From: Protaetiibacter intestinalis
Lineage (GTDB): Bacteria; Actinomycetota; Actinomycetes; Actinomycetales; Microbacteriaceae
Assembly: GCF_003627075.1 (NCBI RefSeq)
Contig: NZ_CP032630.1
Location: forward strand, 434,001-498,000
DNA length: 64,000 nt
Direction of reading: 5' to 3'
Program-made: the position numbers and the translations under genes
Shown here: piece after piece, positions 40,836 to 50,466 of the stretch
Layout: the number at the start of each line of letters is the position of its first letter
How positions within the stretch are numbered: position 1 is the stretch's first letter
The notes under the pieces: generated by a model
What the model was told of the DNA's origin: nothing
The model's database searches: none
The model's input: the letters and a program-made list of their open reading frames with translations, nothing else

Positions 40836-43800
40836 ATGTCGTCGTCGATAGTCAGGGGCAGGATGCGCTCGTACAGCTCGCGATGGAGTTCTCGCACGTT
40901 GATGGCCGTCCTTGCGGCGGGGGTGATCGCGTCGGTGGCCGTATCCGGTGCGGACCTTCTGTCGGCGCAAGCGAGCACTCCGCAGCCCGAGCCGGAACTG
41001 CGTGAGGTAGACGCGGCGAACGGCATCGCCTGGGGCGACCGGGAGGCGGTTCTGGGCCGGCAGTGGGCCGATAGCTCCGACCAAGTCAGCGTCGTGGTCG
41101 GCGGCCGCGAGGGCCTGGCCGTGCTTCATGCCGACGAGGCCCACGGCTATGCATGGAATGAACTCACCTCACTCCCCACCAACGACCCGGACGCCGACCT
41201 GTGGATCTCGAACAGTTGTGTTACCTCGAGCGGCCGCTACATGGCTGTCGTTTACGGGCCGCGGACGATCACCAACAGCGAGGAGGGCTTCGGGTTCGGT
41301 GCCACCGCCGCGATTGTCGACCTGAGCAGTGGGGCCGTGAGAGAACTGGGGACCGGATATTCGATCGCATACTTCAACCCTGGCTGTGGCGCCGGTGACA
41401 CCTTCACCCTTTCGGCTGACGCTCCGGGGACGGGAGGCACCCTGATCGCGGCGATCGAAGCGAGCTCAGGAAGGGTGATCAACCAGACGAGCGTGAACTC
41501 GCAGGCCACCTCTGCAGTCTCCGACGAGGTTGGGACGATCTACGCGGTATCGGACGGCGGCATCATCGGCGTTCCGGCCGGCGAAAAGGCCCGCAGGGTC
41601 TCCTCGACCAGCGGCATTACATACGACCTCTCCATTGATGCCACGGACCGGCTTGGCTATGTCGCGTACGACGGGACGACCGCCTCCGCATACATCCTGC
41701 CCTTGGCCAAGACGACCAAGCCGACGCGCATCGCCACCGGCCCTGTCACCGAGCTGGGAATACGCAGCGCTCAAGGTGGTGGCTTCTACCTACTTGGCGG
41801 CGGAGTCAAGCGGACCCTTGCAGACGACTCGGTGAAGTCGCTCCCCACGGGGCGCCCCAACTCGGTCGTCTCTAGCACTGGCAAACTTGTCGTGACTTCG
41901 GTTAAGCCTGCCGGGATAGCACCCGCGAGTGACAAGATGACGCCCGACGACCTCGAAGCAAAGGTCGCTGCGATCGCAACCGTGACGGGCCGCGAACTCG
42001 CGTTCAACCTGGGCCAGTACGAACCTTCTGCATGGTCAGGCGACTCCAGCGAGGCACCAGCTCGCGGGGCGTTCGGTTTTGCGCGGCCGGGACGGCTATG
42101 GGTAGCGGCAACCGCGGGCGACCCACACGACCCTGTCGAAAGCGAAAGGTATTGCTCGGTGCCCCGCAACGACCCCGACAATCAGGCGTATCAACCGAAG
42201 CCACGCCAGGTCGAGTGGGCTGTGGATCGCGCCGTGAAGGGACAGCTCACCGTCGCTCGACCGGCCAACTGGCGCAACCTCGGCATGACCAACTACGCGC
42301 CACAGGTGCTCATTCCGCCAGTTGCGTTGACCGGTGGTGGAACGATGCCGCCGCAGGTCGTCCTGGGCGTGCTCATGCAGGAATCGAATATGTGGCAGGC
42401 GTCAAGGTTCACAGCCCCCGGAAACACCGGCAACCCGCTGATCGGCAATTTCTACGGCAACCAATCGAATCTGTGGAGCATCGACTGGACCCAAGCCGAC
42501 TGCGGATACGGAGTCGGGCAGATCACCGACGGAATGCGAATCGCCGGACACGATGGGGGGACCGCACTGACCTACGCCCAGCAACGCGCCATCGCGCTGG
42601 ACTACACCGCGAACATCGCAATGACCGTCCGAATGCTCGGGCAGAAGTGGAACCAGCTGAAGAGCCTCGGTATCACGATCAACGATGGCTCAGCCAGCAG
42701 CATCGAGAACTGGTTCGCTGCGGTCTGGATCTACAACACGGGCCTTCAGCCCTCGAGCGCTGCTCTTGGCAATGGCACGGGCTGCTCTCCCGGCCCAAGT
42801 TGCACCACCGCCGCCGGCACCTGGGGCTTGGGGTGGAGCAACAACCCCATCAACCCGAAGTATCCACCGAGCCGGCTGGCGTTCCTCGCGAACAACAACG
42901 CCGCGGACGCCGCTCAACCGCAGAACTGGCCGTATCCGGAGAAGGTGATGGGTTTCGCCGCCTGGGGACTCACTCTGGTCGAGACGCAATGGACGGACGC
43001 CCCGACACGCACGTACCCAACTCGCCTGGTGCCGTCGTACACCCTGGCGTGGTGGACGACCAACGCGAACCGGGATACCGTCAAGCCGCCGCTTGAGTCG
43101 TTCTGCGACCCGACAGTCAACGGGTGCTACACGACAAACCCGTGCACTATCGCTGGCAGCTTCTGTTATTGGCACGGCAACGTGACTTGGAAGAACTGCG
43201 GTGCCAGCGAATGCGGGTTCGGCAACGAACGTTTCTCAAGCAGTTCCTATCCCACCGAGAACAGCAGTATGTCGAATACCGCACTTGACCCGAAGACACG
43301 CCAATCCAGCTTCCTTCCGAACTGTTCGGCGCCGCCGGTCGCGATGCTGGTCGTCGACGACACGCCACACGCTGACGCGCGCAACTCCTCAGTGGAGCAG
43401 ACCGGCGACGAATGTGTTCCGCAATCGAGGACGGGGTCTTTTCAATTCACCTTCGGCAGTGTTGATCCGAATGGCAGCTACCCAGCCAAGGTCGATCTGC
43501 ATCAGCAGGGGGGAGGGTTCAACGGGCACTTCTACTTTGCGCACACGCAAGAGGCCTCCCAGCCGTCACGAACGGTGACCGGAACGTGGTCCCTCGGCCA
43601 ATCCCTCACCAACCAATGGACGCGAGTCTGGATCCACCTACCCGACTATGCAGGCTGGACGGACAGCGCCGCCTACACGGTCAACTACGCGCCCGGAAAG
43701 TCGCAGACTCGATACCTCGCGCAGCGTCGATATGCGAGCGAATGGGTGCCGATCGGCGTGTTCCAAGTAGACGGCTCACCCACGGTGACCCTGTCAAACC

Positions 43801-44861
43801 TCGGTAGGTACAACATGGGGGTCGACGATGTCGCGTGGGATGCCGTTGGATTCGAGACGCTTTCGAGCAAGCCCAGTGATTTCGTCGTGGCGCTCGGAGA
43901 CTCTTTCTCCTCGGGCGAGGGAGCTGGTTCCTACGAGCCATACAGCGATCACGATGGCACCAATGCTGCACGCCGGAACGGCTGCCACGTGTCGAAGGAC
44001 AACTGGGTGAGGAAGACGAAGCTGCCGGGAGATAGTCAGACCATCGGCTACCGAGCTGACCACGCTGATGCCTCGCTCGACTACCAGTTCCTCGCCTGTT
44101 CGGGCGCCGAGTCCGAGCATCTCCTGCCCTACCTGGGCCTGGCCGCTCCGCCGAAAAACGCGGAGGGTGAGGACGGGAGCGACGGAACCAATCACCAGGT
44201 GAGCCAGATGGATCGTGGCTACCTTGACGAAAACACGACTCTGGTCACCCTTTCCATCGGGGGTAACGACATGCGGTTCAGTCCAATACTGAGTGCATGC
44301 ATTGTTCGCTCTTTGGTTTACGGGATACCTTGTGACTTTGCCGTATTCCTGAGCGGGGATGGTTCAGAGGACATCGCAACGGCAACGGCGCGCCGGTTGG
44401 AGTACGAGTTGCCGGAGACTCTCGTCACCGTGCTCGCAGCCATCAAGGAAAGGGCACCCAACGCCACCATCGTGCTCATGGGCTATCCCAACCTGTTCGA
44501 GACTGACACCACTTGTGTGGAGATCGACGCCTCGAACCACACTTGGCTCAACCAGCTCTCGACCGATCTCACAAGCGTGATGAGCAACGCGGCCGCGACG
44601 ATGGACGAACCCGGGGCTCAGCGCGTGCTCTTTGCGGATCCCCAGTCGCAGTTCACCGGCCACAACTTGTGTACTACAACGTCGGGGATCAATGGGCTCG
44701 TCTTCACCCAAACTCCAGGTGACAAGCCGATGTTCGAGATGCCCGTGCCCGGGCCCAACTTCGGTCTCGGCGTGTCTCAGGAATCAGTGCACCCGAATAC
44801 GCTGGGGACCAGCTACTTCGCGGCTGCATTGGAGGATGTTCTTGATGGTGTCTATCCGTAG
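40836..44861 (+). CDS. Large secreted protein: transglycosylase-like, golvesin-like and SGNH hydrolase domains
   Basis: 1341 aa. The start at 40836 gives a signal peptide with hydrophobic core LMAVLAAGVIASVAVSG; ATG 40863 is an alternative. Residues ~60-400 are a beta-propeller-like region. Near 510-560, VLGVLMQESNMWQ and GYGVGQITDG resemble a lytic transglycosylase fold. Residues ~890-1010 look golvesin/CBM-like (WTRVWIHLPDYAGWTDSAAYTVNY). The C-terminus is an SGNH/GDSL hydrolase with GDSFSSGEG near 1021, GGND near 1142 and a distal His in VHPN near 1319. Probably a cell-wall or glycan-active exoenzyme. It is followed by a lipoprotein gene. Confidence 0.8.
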   Translation: MSSSIVRGRMRSYSSRWSSRTLMAVLAAGVIASVAVSGADLLSAQASTPQPEPELREVDAANGIAWGDREAVLGRQWADSSDQVSVVVGGREGLAVLHADEAHGYAWNELTSLPTNDPDADLWISNSCVTSSGRYMAVVYGPRTITNSEEGFGFGATAAIVDLSSGAVRELGTGYSIAYFNPGCGAGDTFTLSADAPGTGGTLIAAIEASSGRVINQTSVNSQATSAVSDEVGTIYAVSDGGIIGVPAGEKARRVSSTSGITYDLSIDATDRLGYVAYDGTTASAYILPLAKTTKPTRIATGPVTELGIRSAQGGGFYLLGGGVKRTLADDSVKSLPTGRPNSVVSSTGKLVVTSVKPAGIAPASDKMTPDDLEAKVAAIATVTGRELAFNLGQYEPSAWSGDSSEAPARGAFGFARPGRLWVAATAGDPHDPVESERYCSVPRNDPDNQAYQPKPRQVEWAVDRAVKGQLTVARPANWRNLGMTNYAPQVLIPPVALTGGGTMPPQVVLGVLMQESNMWQASRFTAPGNTGNPLIGNFYGNQSNLWSIDWTQADCGYGVGQITDGMRIAGHDGGTALTYAQQRAIALDYTANIAMTVRMLGQKWNQLKSLGITINDGSASSIENWFAAVWIYNTGLQPSSAALGNGTGCSPGPSCTTAAGTWGLGWSNNPINPKYPPSRLAFLANNNAADAAQPQNWPYPEKVMGFAAWGLTLVETQWTDAPTRTYPTRLVPSYTLAWWTTNANRDTVKPPLESFCDPTVNGCYTTNPCTIAGSFCYWHGNVTWKNCGASECGFGNERFSSSSYPTENSSMSNTALDPKTRQSSFLPNCSAPPVAMLVVDDTPHADARNSSVEQTGDECVPQSRTGSFQFTFGSVDPNGSYPAKVDLHQQGGGFNGHFYFAHTQEASQPSRTVTGTWSLGQSLTNQWTRVWIHLPDYAGWTDSAAYTVNYAPGKSQTRYLAQRRYASEWVPIGVFQVDGSPTVTLSNLGRYNMGVDDVAWDAVGFETLSSKPSDFVVALGDSFSSGEGAGSYEPYSDHDGTNAARRNGCHVSKDNWVRKTKLPGDSQTIGYRADHADASLDYQFLACSGAESEHLLPYLGLAAPPKNAEGEDGSDGTNHQVSQMDRGYLDENTTLVTLSIGGNDMRFSPILSACIVRSLVYGIPCDFAVFLSGDGSEDIATATARRLEYELPETLVTVLAAIKERAPNATIVLMGYPNLFETDTTCVEIDASNHTWLNQLSTDLTSVMSNAAATMDEPGAQRVLFADPQSQFTGHNLCTTTSGINGLVFTQTPGDKPMFEMPVPGPNFGLGVSQESVHPNTLGTSYFAAALEDVLDGVYP

Positions 44862-45366
44862 CCTCGGGGCAGCGTGCCTCGCGGTCTTCGTCGTGGCCAC
44901 TCTCGTGGGGTGTGCCAGCGCAGGGGAGGCCGCCGCGACGGCAAGAGCTCGCTCAGAGTTCGCGGAGATGAAGGAGCAGTTCATCGCGAATGCTCCCGCA
45001 GCAAACACGGAAGACTCGTTCGTTCAGTACGTCCACGACCACAGACTCGACACCGAAGGAGAACTCGCTATTGACCCGAACGGCGATCCCGACCTTCTCC
45101 ACGTTGGTGTGGGTGGTCGGTCTACCCGCCTGATCTACAGCGCAAGAGTACTCGACGGCGCGGGCGTCGTTAGCGTCATCGTAATGGGGTACGACAGTCC
45201 CGCGGGGTGGGGAACTCGCCCCGAAACCGTGTATAGCTGCCTTACGGCAACCTTCGACCTCGAGCGCGGAGGTGAACCTGCGTACGCGGACACGGACTGC
45301 GTCAAGGAACTCAACGGGGCGACCGCAACCGACCGCCACAAGACCGTCGGGGAGCTCGGCGGCTGA
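44845..45366 (+). CDS. Lipoprotein of unknown function
   Basis: 173 aa. Lipobox L-V-G-C (VVATLVGCASAGEA) near residue 22, so membrane-anchored and outward-facing. Then a helical, acidic region and a beta-rich domain with VGVGGRSTRLIYSARV. It overlaps the large secreted protein gene by 17 bp, so the two are probably co-expressed. No family recognised. Confidence 0.75.
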   Translation: MVSIRSLGAACLAVFVVATLVGCASAGEAAATARARSEFAEMKEQFIANAPAANTEDSFVQYVHDHRLDTEGELAIDPNGDPDLLHVGVGGRSTRLIYSARVLDGAGVVSVIVMGYDSPAGWGTRPETVYSCLTATFDLERGGEPAYADTDCVKELNGATATDRHKTVGELGG

Positions 45367-45438
45367 GTTCCACCGGGTACCAGCGACGTCGTCCCAGCTG
45401 CTTCGGGTTTCAACTATCTCCGGCAGGAGGCCGCGCGT

Positions 45439-45906
45439 TCAGCCCGTATAGCAGGTGATCGAAGTGATCGTGCCGCTGATGCTGGTGAGGCTCGTGCCTG
45501 CCGAGAGTGAGTAGCTACCGGCGGTGATGTGGCCGCTGGTTCGCTGGTTCGCGATCGAGCGGATCGGGAAACCTGCGGTACTGATTGTGCCGGCCGCGCT
45601 GCAGGAGGAGAAGCTGAGCAGGGTTCCCGCATAGGCGGGACTTGACCACGCACAGTATCGCCCGGATGCGCACGCACTGAGCACGTAGGGCGTCACGGCC
45701 TCTTCCAGCGTCAGGACGACGCTCCCGGAGTCCCACGAAATTTGGCCGGGGGCGATCTGCTCGCCGCCTGGGTTGGCTTCGAGAATTCGGTCGATCTGCG
45801 CCTGCGCTGCATTCGGGGCCTCGAGTTCCGAGGCGTTCGCACTCACGGAGGGCATCCCCAGGGCGAGCACTGTGAGGGCAAGGGCGAGCGCGCCGAGTGA
45901 TTTCAA
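45439..45906 (-). CDS. Secreted peptidase inhibitor I36-like protein
   Basis: 155 aa. Signal peptide ALALALTVLALGMPSVSANA. The CASGRYCAWSSPAYAGTLLSFSSC segment matches the I36 (SMI/beta-gamma-crystallin-like) inhibitor pattern, with Cys pairs. Last gene of the ECF operon, with ATGA overlap. It probably acts outside the cell; the target protease is unknown. Confidence 0.8.
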   Translation of the reverse strand: MKSLGALALALTVLALGMPSVSANASELEAPNAAQAQIDRILEANPGGEQIAPGQISWDSGSVVLTLEEAVTPYVLSACASGRYCAWSSPAYAGTLLSFSSCSAAGTISTAGFPIRSIANQRTSGHITAGSYSLSAGTSLTSISGTITSITCYTG

Positions 45907-46865
45907 TAGAGTTCCTTCCAGGAGACGTAGGAGAAGACGGTCGGAGAGGGGGTGTTCTTGAGCCAGTCGAGACCTCCGAGGTAGGTCTCTTCCGCTGAGA
46001 GAAGCCCACCGGTGTTCTCGTCGAAGATGAGGACATCACGGAAGCCGACGCGGGTCGCGGTCTCGATACCGACGCCTGCTCGACCCAGGCGGTCGGTCGT
46101 CGTGCCGGCCACCGTTACGTCGGGGAGTTCCGCCACGAGTTCGTACACGGCCGCCATCTGAGGCCCGTCGAGGACCCACTCGAGGCTGAGATCGTGGATC
46201 GCCCGGAAATAGTCTCCGGTACTGGGGCTATCCCCGAGGACCGCCTGGAAGTAGTCACGCAGGCTGCTCGCCGATCGGGGAGGCGGTGTCGTATATACCA
46301 GGGGGAATTCTCCGGCGTTGAAGGTCAGCTCTTCGAGAAGCGTTCCGGGTTCGTCGGCGTCGTCATCCGCGGGTACCGTACCCCACCTGATGTCGCCGGC
46401 CCAGGTAGTTTGAGATCCGGAGAAGTCCGCATTTCGAACGCGGCTCACCGTGTAGGGCTGCACATAGTGCACGGCGTGGTCCTCGTCGACGATCACTTCG
46501 GAATACCACGCTTCGTAGTCGATTCGCTCTGCGGAGCCGGAAGCGCCCGGCAGCGACTCTGCCGCGGAGCTCAACCGGGACATGAGGTGGCCGACGGACT
46601 CCTCGGTCGCGGCGAACTCGAGAGCCGGGGGCGCCGCCATGCTCGCCTGAGGGGCGTGGAAGACACTAACGGCAGTGAAAAGGATCGCCAACGCTCCTGC
46701 GAGCCCCGACACCGCGAGGGCCGGCACCCGCCAGCGGAGGGGGCGGTCGATGGTCGATCGAGCGACGATAGCGTCCAACTCCGCCTCCGCCCGGAAGGGG
46801 AGGGGATCGAAACGGCTACCGATGTCCGGACGTGCCCCACGCACGAGGCGCTCAAGCTCATCCAA
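45903..46865 (-). CDS. CU044_5270 family protein, anti-sigma-like
   Basis: 320 aa. Short cytoplasmic N-terminus, one TM helix (VPALAVSGLAGALAILFTAVS) near residue 50, then a large extracytoplasmic domain with DYEAWYSEVIVDEDHAVHYVQPYTV and ELVAELPDVTVAGTTTDRLGRAGVGI. This layout is that of CU044_5270 proteins, which are encoded after ECF sigma factors and probably control them or respond at the surface. It overlaps the sigma gene by 8 bp. Confidence 0.85.
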   Translation of the reverse strand: MDELERLVRGARPDIGSRFDPLPFRAEAELDAIVARSTIDRPLRWRVPALAVSGLAGALAILFTAVSVFHAPQASMAAPPALEFAATEESVGHLMSRLSSAAESLPGASGSAERIDYEAWYSEVIVDEDHAVHYVQPYTVSRVRNADFSGSQTTWAGDIRWGTVPADDDADEPGTLLEELTFNAGEFPLVYTTPPPRSASSLRDYFQAVLGDSPSTGDYFRAIHDLSLEWVLDGPQMAAVYELVAELPDVTVAGTTTDRLGRAGVGIETATRVGFRDVLIFDENTGGLLSAEETYLGGLDWLKNTPSPTVFSYVSWKELY

Positions 46866-47409
46866 CGGGTGTCACCTCCTCTCGTTCTCCGGTGCCTTGG
46901 TCCAACACTCGCCTCAACGCCGCTCGAGCACGGCTGATGCGCATGCGCACGGTTGTCTCGCGAAGACGGAGGATCGCCGCCATCTCCGACGACGAGAGAT
47001 CCTCCCAGTAGGCCATGAAGAGGATCTCGCGATCGTCGAGCCGGAGGCGAGAGAGCGCGGCCAGGGTTTCGATCGAGCGCTCGGGTGTGGCGATGCCCGT
47101 CACCCGGGCGAGTTCCTCGGTCTTGTCGAAGAGTGCTTGCGCACGGCCGCGACGACGGTACTCGTTGCCCACCACGTTCCTCGCCGTTCGATACAACCAG
47201 GGCAGGTCCACGCGTTTGCCATCCAGGATCTTCTGCCAGGCGATTCGAAACACTTCCGCAGTGGCGTCCTCGGCGGCGTGGTGGTCGGAGAGTCGACGCT
47301 CGCAGGTTGTGAGAATCAGACTCCGGTGCTCGCGATAGATCTCGCGGAAAAGCTGCTCCGCCTCGGCTCTCTCCGGCAACCGCCACCCCCTCTTGAACGA
47401 GCCGGACAT
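46858..47409 (-). CDS. ECF RNA polymerase sigma factor
   Basis: 183 aa from ATG 47409 (MSGSFKRGW). Region 2 AAEDATAEVFRIAWQKI and region 4 SSSEMAAILRLRETTVRMRISRARAAL. It drives the operon with the CU044_5270-like gene and the inhibitor gene. A LuxR-type regulator lies just upstream on the same strand. Confidence 0.92.
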   Translation of the reverse strand: MSGSFKRGWRLPERAEAEQLFREIYREHRSLILTTCERRLSDHHAAEDATAEVFRIAWQKILDGKRVDLPWLYRTARNVVGNEYRRRGRAQALFDKTEELARVTGIATPERSIETLAALSRLRLDDREILFMAYWEDLSSSEMAAILRLRETTVRMRISRARAALRRVLDQGTGEREEVTPVG

Positions 47410-47493
47410 GCCCCCGCGTAGACCTGTTCGTGGGGGAAGGTAACACAACGAGCGTCAGCCAGCCGAGATGCTCAGTGCGCTGTGTCGCCGCCG

Positions 47494-48114
47494 TCATGCG
47501 ACGTACCCGAGTCGTCGCCCCTCGAGCAATGCCTGTATCCGGGACGTCACCCGGAGCTTTCGGTAGAGGTTGTTCGTGTGGCGCTTGACCGTTCCCTCGC
47601 TGATTCCCAACATGATGGCGATTGTCTTGTTGGAGAACGCCCCGGCGAGCAGGCCGAGCACCTCGTGTTCACGCGAGGTGAGTTCGTCGCCAGCTTCCCT
47701 GAGTTGCGATTTGAGAATGGGCTCTCCGACGGGGCGTTCGGCCGCCGCCGCTCGGATGGAGTTCAGGAGCACGGATTGCGGGGCCCAATAGCTGACGATC
47801 TGCGCGACACCGCGACTCTGTAGCAGTTGGCTAAGATCCGCCCGGGGGCGGGAACACAACGCCACGAGTCCGGTCTTCGGCGCGACTTGTCGCACCTCGT
47901 GGAGCAAGCGGAGGGGGCTGATCCCGGGAAGCTCTGGGTCTATGACAAGGACTTGTGGAGGTTCTTCGAGGAGCACGTCGCGGTCGAGGGCTGGCGAACA
48001 GAGTCCGACCGCAAACTCGCCGTCCTCCGTCACGATCGCTCGGACTCCTGCGCGCGCGACGTCGTTCGCAACGACGATCGCGGCACATGCACTTGGCAAA
48101 GCATCGCGACCCAT
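47494..48114 (-). CDS. LuxR/NarL-type response regulator
   Basis: 206 aa from ATG 48114. Receiver-like part with a candidate phospho-Asp in LVIDPELPGISPL; the usual acidic pair at the N-terminus is reduced to N-D. C-terminal LuxR HTH: LTSREHEVLGLLAGAFSNKTIAIMLGISEGTVKRHTNNLYRKL. No histidine kinase lies nearby. A longer frame extends to 48552 but is Arg-rich and rejected. Confidence 0.88.
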   Translation of the reverse strand: MGRDALPSACAAIVVANDVARAGVRAIVTEDGEFAVGLCSPALDRDVLLEEPPQVLVIDPELPGISPLRLLHEVRQVAPKTGLVALCSRPRADLSQLLQSRGVAQIVSYWAPQSVLLNSIRAAAAERPVGEPILKSQLREAGDELTSREHEVLGLLAGAFSNKTIAIMLGISEGTVKRHTNNLYRKLRVTSRIQALLEGRRLGYVA

Positions 48115-48571
48115 ACTCGGTTCGTTTCCGGATACGCGGGATGAGTAACGGCCGCCCATCTGGCGTGGACGGCTCGAGCAATACAGCGCCCGCGGGACTG
48201 ATTCGCTCCTCGGGCACTCTCTCGTGTTGGGCGGGTCGCCCCGCGGCGCGACGGCCGGCTGAACCTCTCGCTGTGGCTGAAGGTGGCGCCCCACACGATC
48301 GAGTTGGTCCCTGTCGCGGTTCCCTTTAGCACAACGCGACCATCCCGGCGTGGGACACGATCTGGCGGGCCCGGGAAGCAGCCGCATGCGAGTGGCACCA
48401 GGGAGGACTCGTACTCGGCTCGTTCCCCGCCAGCTGGAATCGCCAACATCTGTTCGCTCTGGGGAACGACATACGTCTGCCCGCGATGTCACCAAAGGTG
48501 GATAGTCCGGCGTCGAGGGTGATGCCAGGCTCCGGCTATCGAGCACCAACACTCATCACCGAAGGGTCGAC
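48115..48571. other. 457-bp divergent gap
   Basis: Promoter region for the LuxR gene and the secreted protein gene at 48572. No RNA gene or convincing ORF. Confidence 0.4.
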
Positions 48572-49111
48572 ATGTCACTACGCAAGACGTGGGCAACAGT
48601 TCTTGCCAGCGCCATAACCATCGGGGTCCTCTCGGCAGCAAGTCAGGCGATTGCCGTCGACGGACCCCGCACGGACGCCGAGTTGATCTCCCCCGGCGTC
48701 GTGCGCGAGGGAGTGGCCTCCTTCACCGACGATCAAATCGATGCCGTATGGGCGGCAGTGGTGAGCAACTATCCGGCAGCGCTTCCGGAGGGGTACCAAT
48801 TCCCCAACGTAGCGCCAGCGATTTTCCACCCCAACGACGGCCTGAAGCACCTGTTCGAGGTGGGGCTCCCGGATGCTGTCGCGGCGCAGTACTGGCGATG
48901 CGCCTGGCTTGATGCCGGACTCCACAGTAAGTCAATCACCGGCCAGGAGCTCGCCAAGGCGCTCGAGACATACTGGAAGCTTCCGTCTGTCCCAGAGACC
49001 GACCTGACGGGACTCGATAGCGAAGCCCTACAGGCTGCGGCGAAGGCACTCAACTTTCCTACCGGGGACGAAGCGCTTTTTGCTCTGAGCTGCGAAGGAT
49101 TCGAGAAGTGA
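48572..49111 (+). CDS. Small secreted protein of unknown function
   Basis: 179 aa. Signal peptide TWATVLASAITIGVLSAASQAIA. The mature part is acidic and helical with two Cys (WRCAWLDAG, LSCEGFEK) that may form a disulfide. It overlaps the next secreted protein gene as GTGA. Confidence 0.7.
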   Translation: MSLRKTWATVLASAITIGVLSAASQAIAVDGPRTDAELISPGVVREGVASFTDDQIDAVWAAVVSNYPAALPEGYQFPNVAPAIFHPNDGLKHLFEVGLPDAVAAQYWRCAWLDAGLHSKSITGQELAKALETYWKLPSVPETDLTGLDSEALQAAAKALNFPTGDEALFALSCEGFEK

Positions 49112-49551
49112 CCGGCGAGCGCAAGTCCGGCTGGAAGGTCCTCGTCGCCGGCATCCTGGTTGTCGCAGGAGTGACCACCGCAGCGCAGCCGGCATCCGCA
49201 GATACAACAACTTCCATCTCCGGGTATCAGCAGGACAATTTCTTCGTGCAGTACTGGAGCACCGCCCGCACGAACACCCATGCGAAGAATGTCATGTACT
49301 TGAAGCTGACCAGCGTTGGCGGTTGTGGCTGCGGAATCGCATTCGCGAGTCGCCCGGGCCTGAGTGCTTCCACCAACGCCCGAATCAGCGGGTACATCTC
49401 CGCCGGCGCGTGGCATGAGTTCCACGCAGACAACGGCAACGCCTGGCTGTCAGCCGGGACGTTCTACCTCTCCAGCGCAGTCGGTGGCAACTATGTCAAT
49501 GACTACGACACCTGGAGCGGCAGCTTGTGGTACGACGTCCTGTACTACTAA
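49108..49551 (+). CDS. Small secreted beta-rich protein of unknown function
   Basis: 147 aa from GTG 49108. Signal peptide LVAGILVVAGVTTAAQPASA. The mature part is Gly/Ser/Asn/Tyr-rich with a C-G-C-G cluster near residue 74, and ends SLWYDVLYY. Followed by a strong terminator. Unknown family. Confidence 0.7.
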   Translation: MTGERKSGWKVLVAGILVVAGVTTAAQPASADTTTSISGYQQDNFFVQYWSTARTNTHAKNVMYLKLTSVGGCGCGIAFASRPGLSASTNARISGYISAGAWHEFHADNGNAWLSAGTFYLSSAVGGNYVNDYDTWSGSLWYDVLYY

Positions 49552-49567
49552 TCGCGCTCTACCGCTA

Positions 49568-49603
49568 GCAAGATGCCCGGTCTCTCGAGACCGGGCATCT
49601 TGC
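49568..49603. terminator. Strong intrinsic terminator
   Basis: Perfect 16-bp stem GCAAGATGCCCGGTCT / AGACCGGGCATCTTGC with a 4-nt loop, between convergent genes. It probably serves both strands. Confidence 0.85.
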
Positions 49604-49614
49604 GGGTTGGGCGC

Positions 49615-50100
49615 TCAGCCGCCAGCGACGACCGCCCACACCGCGACAGGGGTGCCATTTGCTTCACACGCACCCGTGACCGCGCGCCTAGCTGAACCGA
49701 ATACCTCCGACGACGGGTCGAATGCCTCGCCCTTGGGATCGCCACCGTCAGGGGGCACGGCAGCGTCCAATAGTGCTTCGAGTTGATCGATGAGCCCGTA
49801 CTGGTGTTCTGCAGCTTGCTGCTGCAACGCGCGAATGCCCGCGAGGGACACCCGGGTAATGGCGTTGAACTGAGCCTGGTCAATTTCCCCAGTCCGTTGG
49901 AGGTCGGCGGCTCCGGTGAGGTTGGTGAATAGCACCGAGAGGCCATTGCAAGTTGCGGCGATGGCCTGCATTTCCGTTCCGACTTCCGGTGATGGAGACT
50001 GGGGTTCGCCTCCTTGTCCGCCAGGGGTGGCGGCGATGGAGCACCCGGCCAGCAGCGTCAATGGCGCCAAGGTCAATGACAGTCGTGCAACTCGATTCAT
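49615..50100 (-). CDS. Lipoprotein of unknown function
   Basis: 161 aa. Lipobox L-L-A-G-C near residue 20, then a Gly/Pro/Ser linker and a helical domain with two Cys (ATCNGL, TGACEANG). No family recognised. Confidence 0.75.
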   Translation of the reverse strand: MNRVARLSLTLAPLTLLAGCSIAATPGGQGGEPQSPSPEVGTEMQAIAATCNGLSVLFTNLTGAADLQRTGEIDQAQFNAITRVSLAGIRALQQQAAEHQYGLIDQLEALLDAAVPPDGGDPKGEAFDPSSEVFGSARRAVTGACEANGTPVAVWAVVAGG

Positions 50101-50235
50101 CGGGCTTCCTCAATCTCGCGGTGAATGAACTGGACGCGGAAGGCCCCGCCCTCTGGGGCCAAGCCGCGTCACCGACCACGTCCTCGACTTGTAGCCCCTA
50201 CTCAACATCCATGCTCCTCGACAACTATGAAATAG

Positions 50236-50466
50236 CACTTTCGTCGCACGAACGGTGGCGGTGAAGACCGCACCACCGTCGCCGAGCTGCGTGCCCGACT
50301 CGAGGACTGCGCCGCTCAGATCCAGCCGCGACGCTTCTCAGTCTGCGAGTGCGACGCCTACCACCTGGGCGGACACCAGGGAACGGACGACCAATGTGGG
50401 TGGGGATCGCATGTCAATGACAGCCAGTGCATGTGCATCTCTGCTCGCGTCCCCATGCTCGTCTAG
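50236..50466 (+). pseudogene. Cys-rich 3' gene remnant without a start
   Basis: An open reading from the stop at 50233 codes TVAELRARLEDCAAQIQPRR followed by SVCECDAYHLGGHQGTDD and CGWGSHVNDSQCMCISAR. The composition is protein-like, but there is no ATG, GTG or TTG before internal codons, so it appears to be a decapitated gene. Confidence 0.35.

Noticed and set aside
48283..48522. Plus-strand 79-codon frame with a C-P-R-C motif in the divergent gap
   Set aside because: Single zinc-like pair, otherwise shadow-like composition, no start signal.
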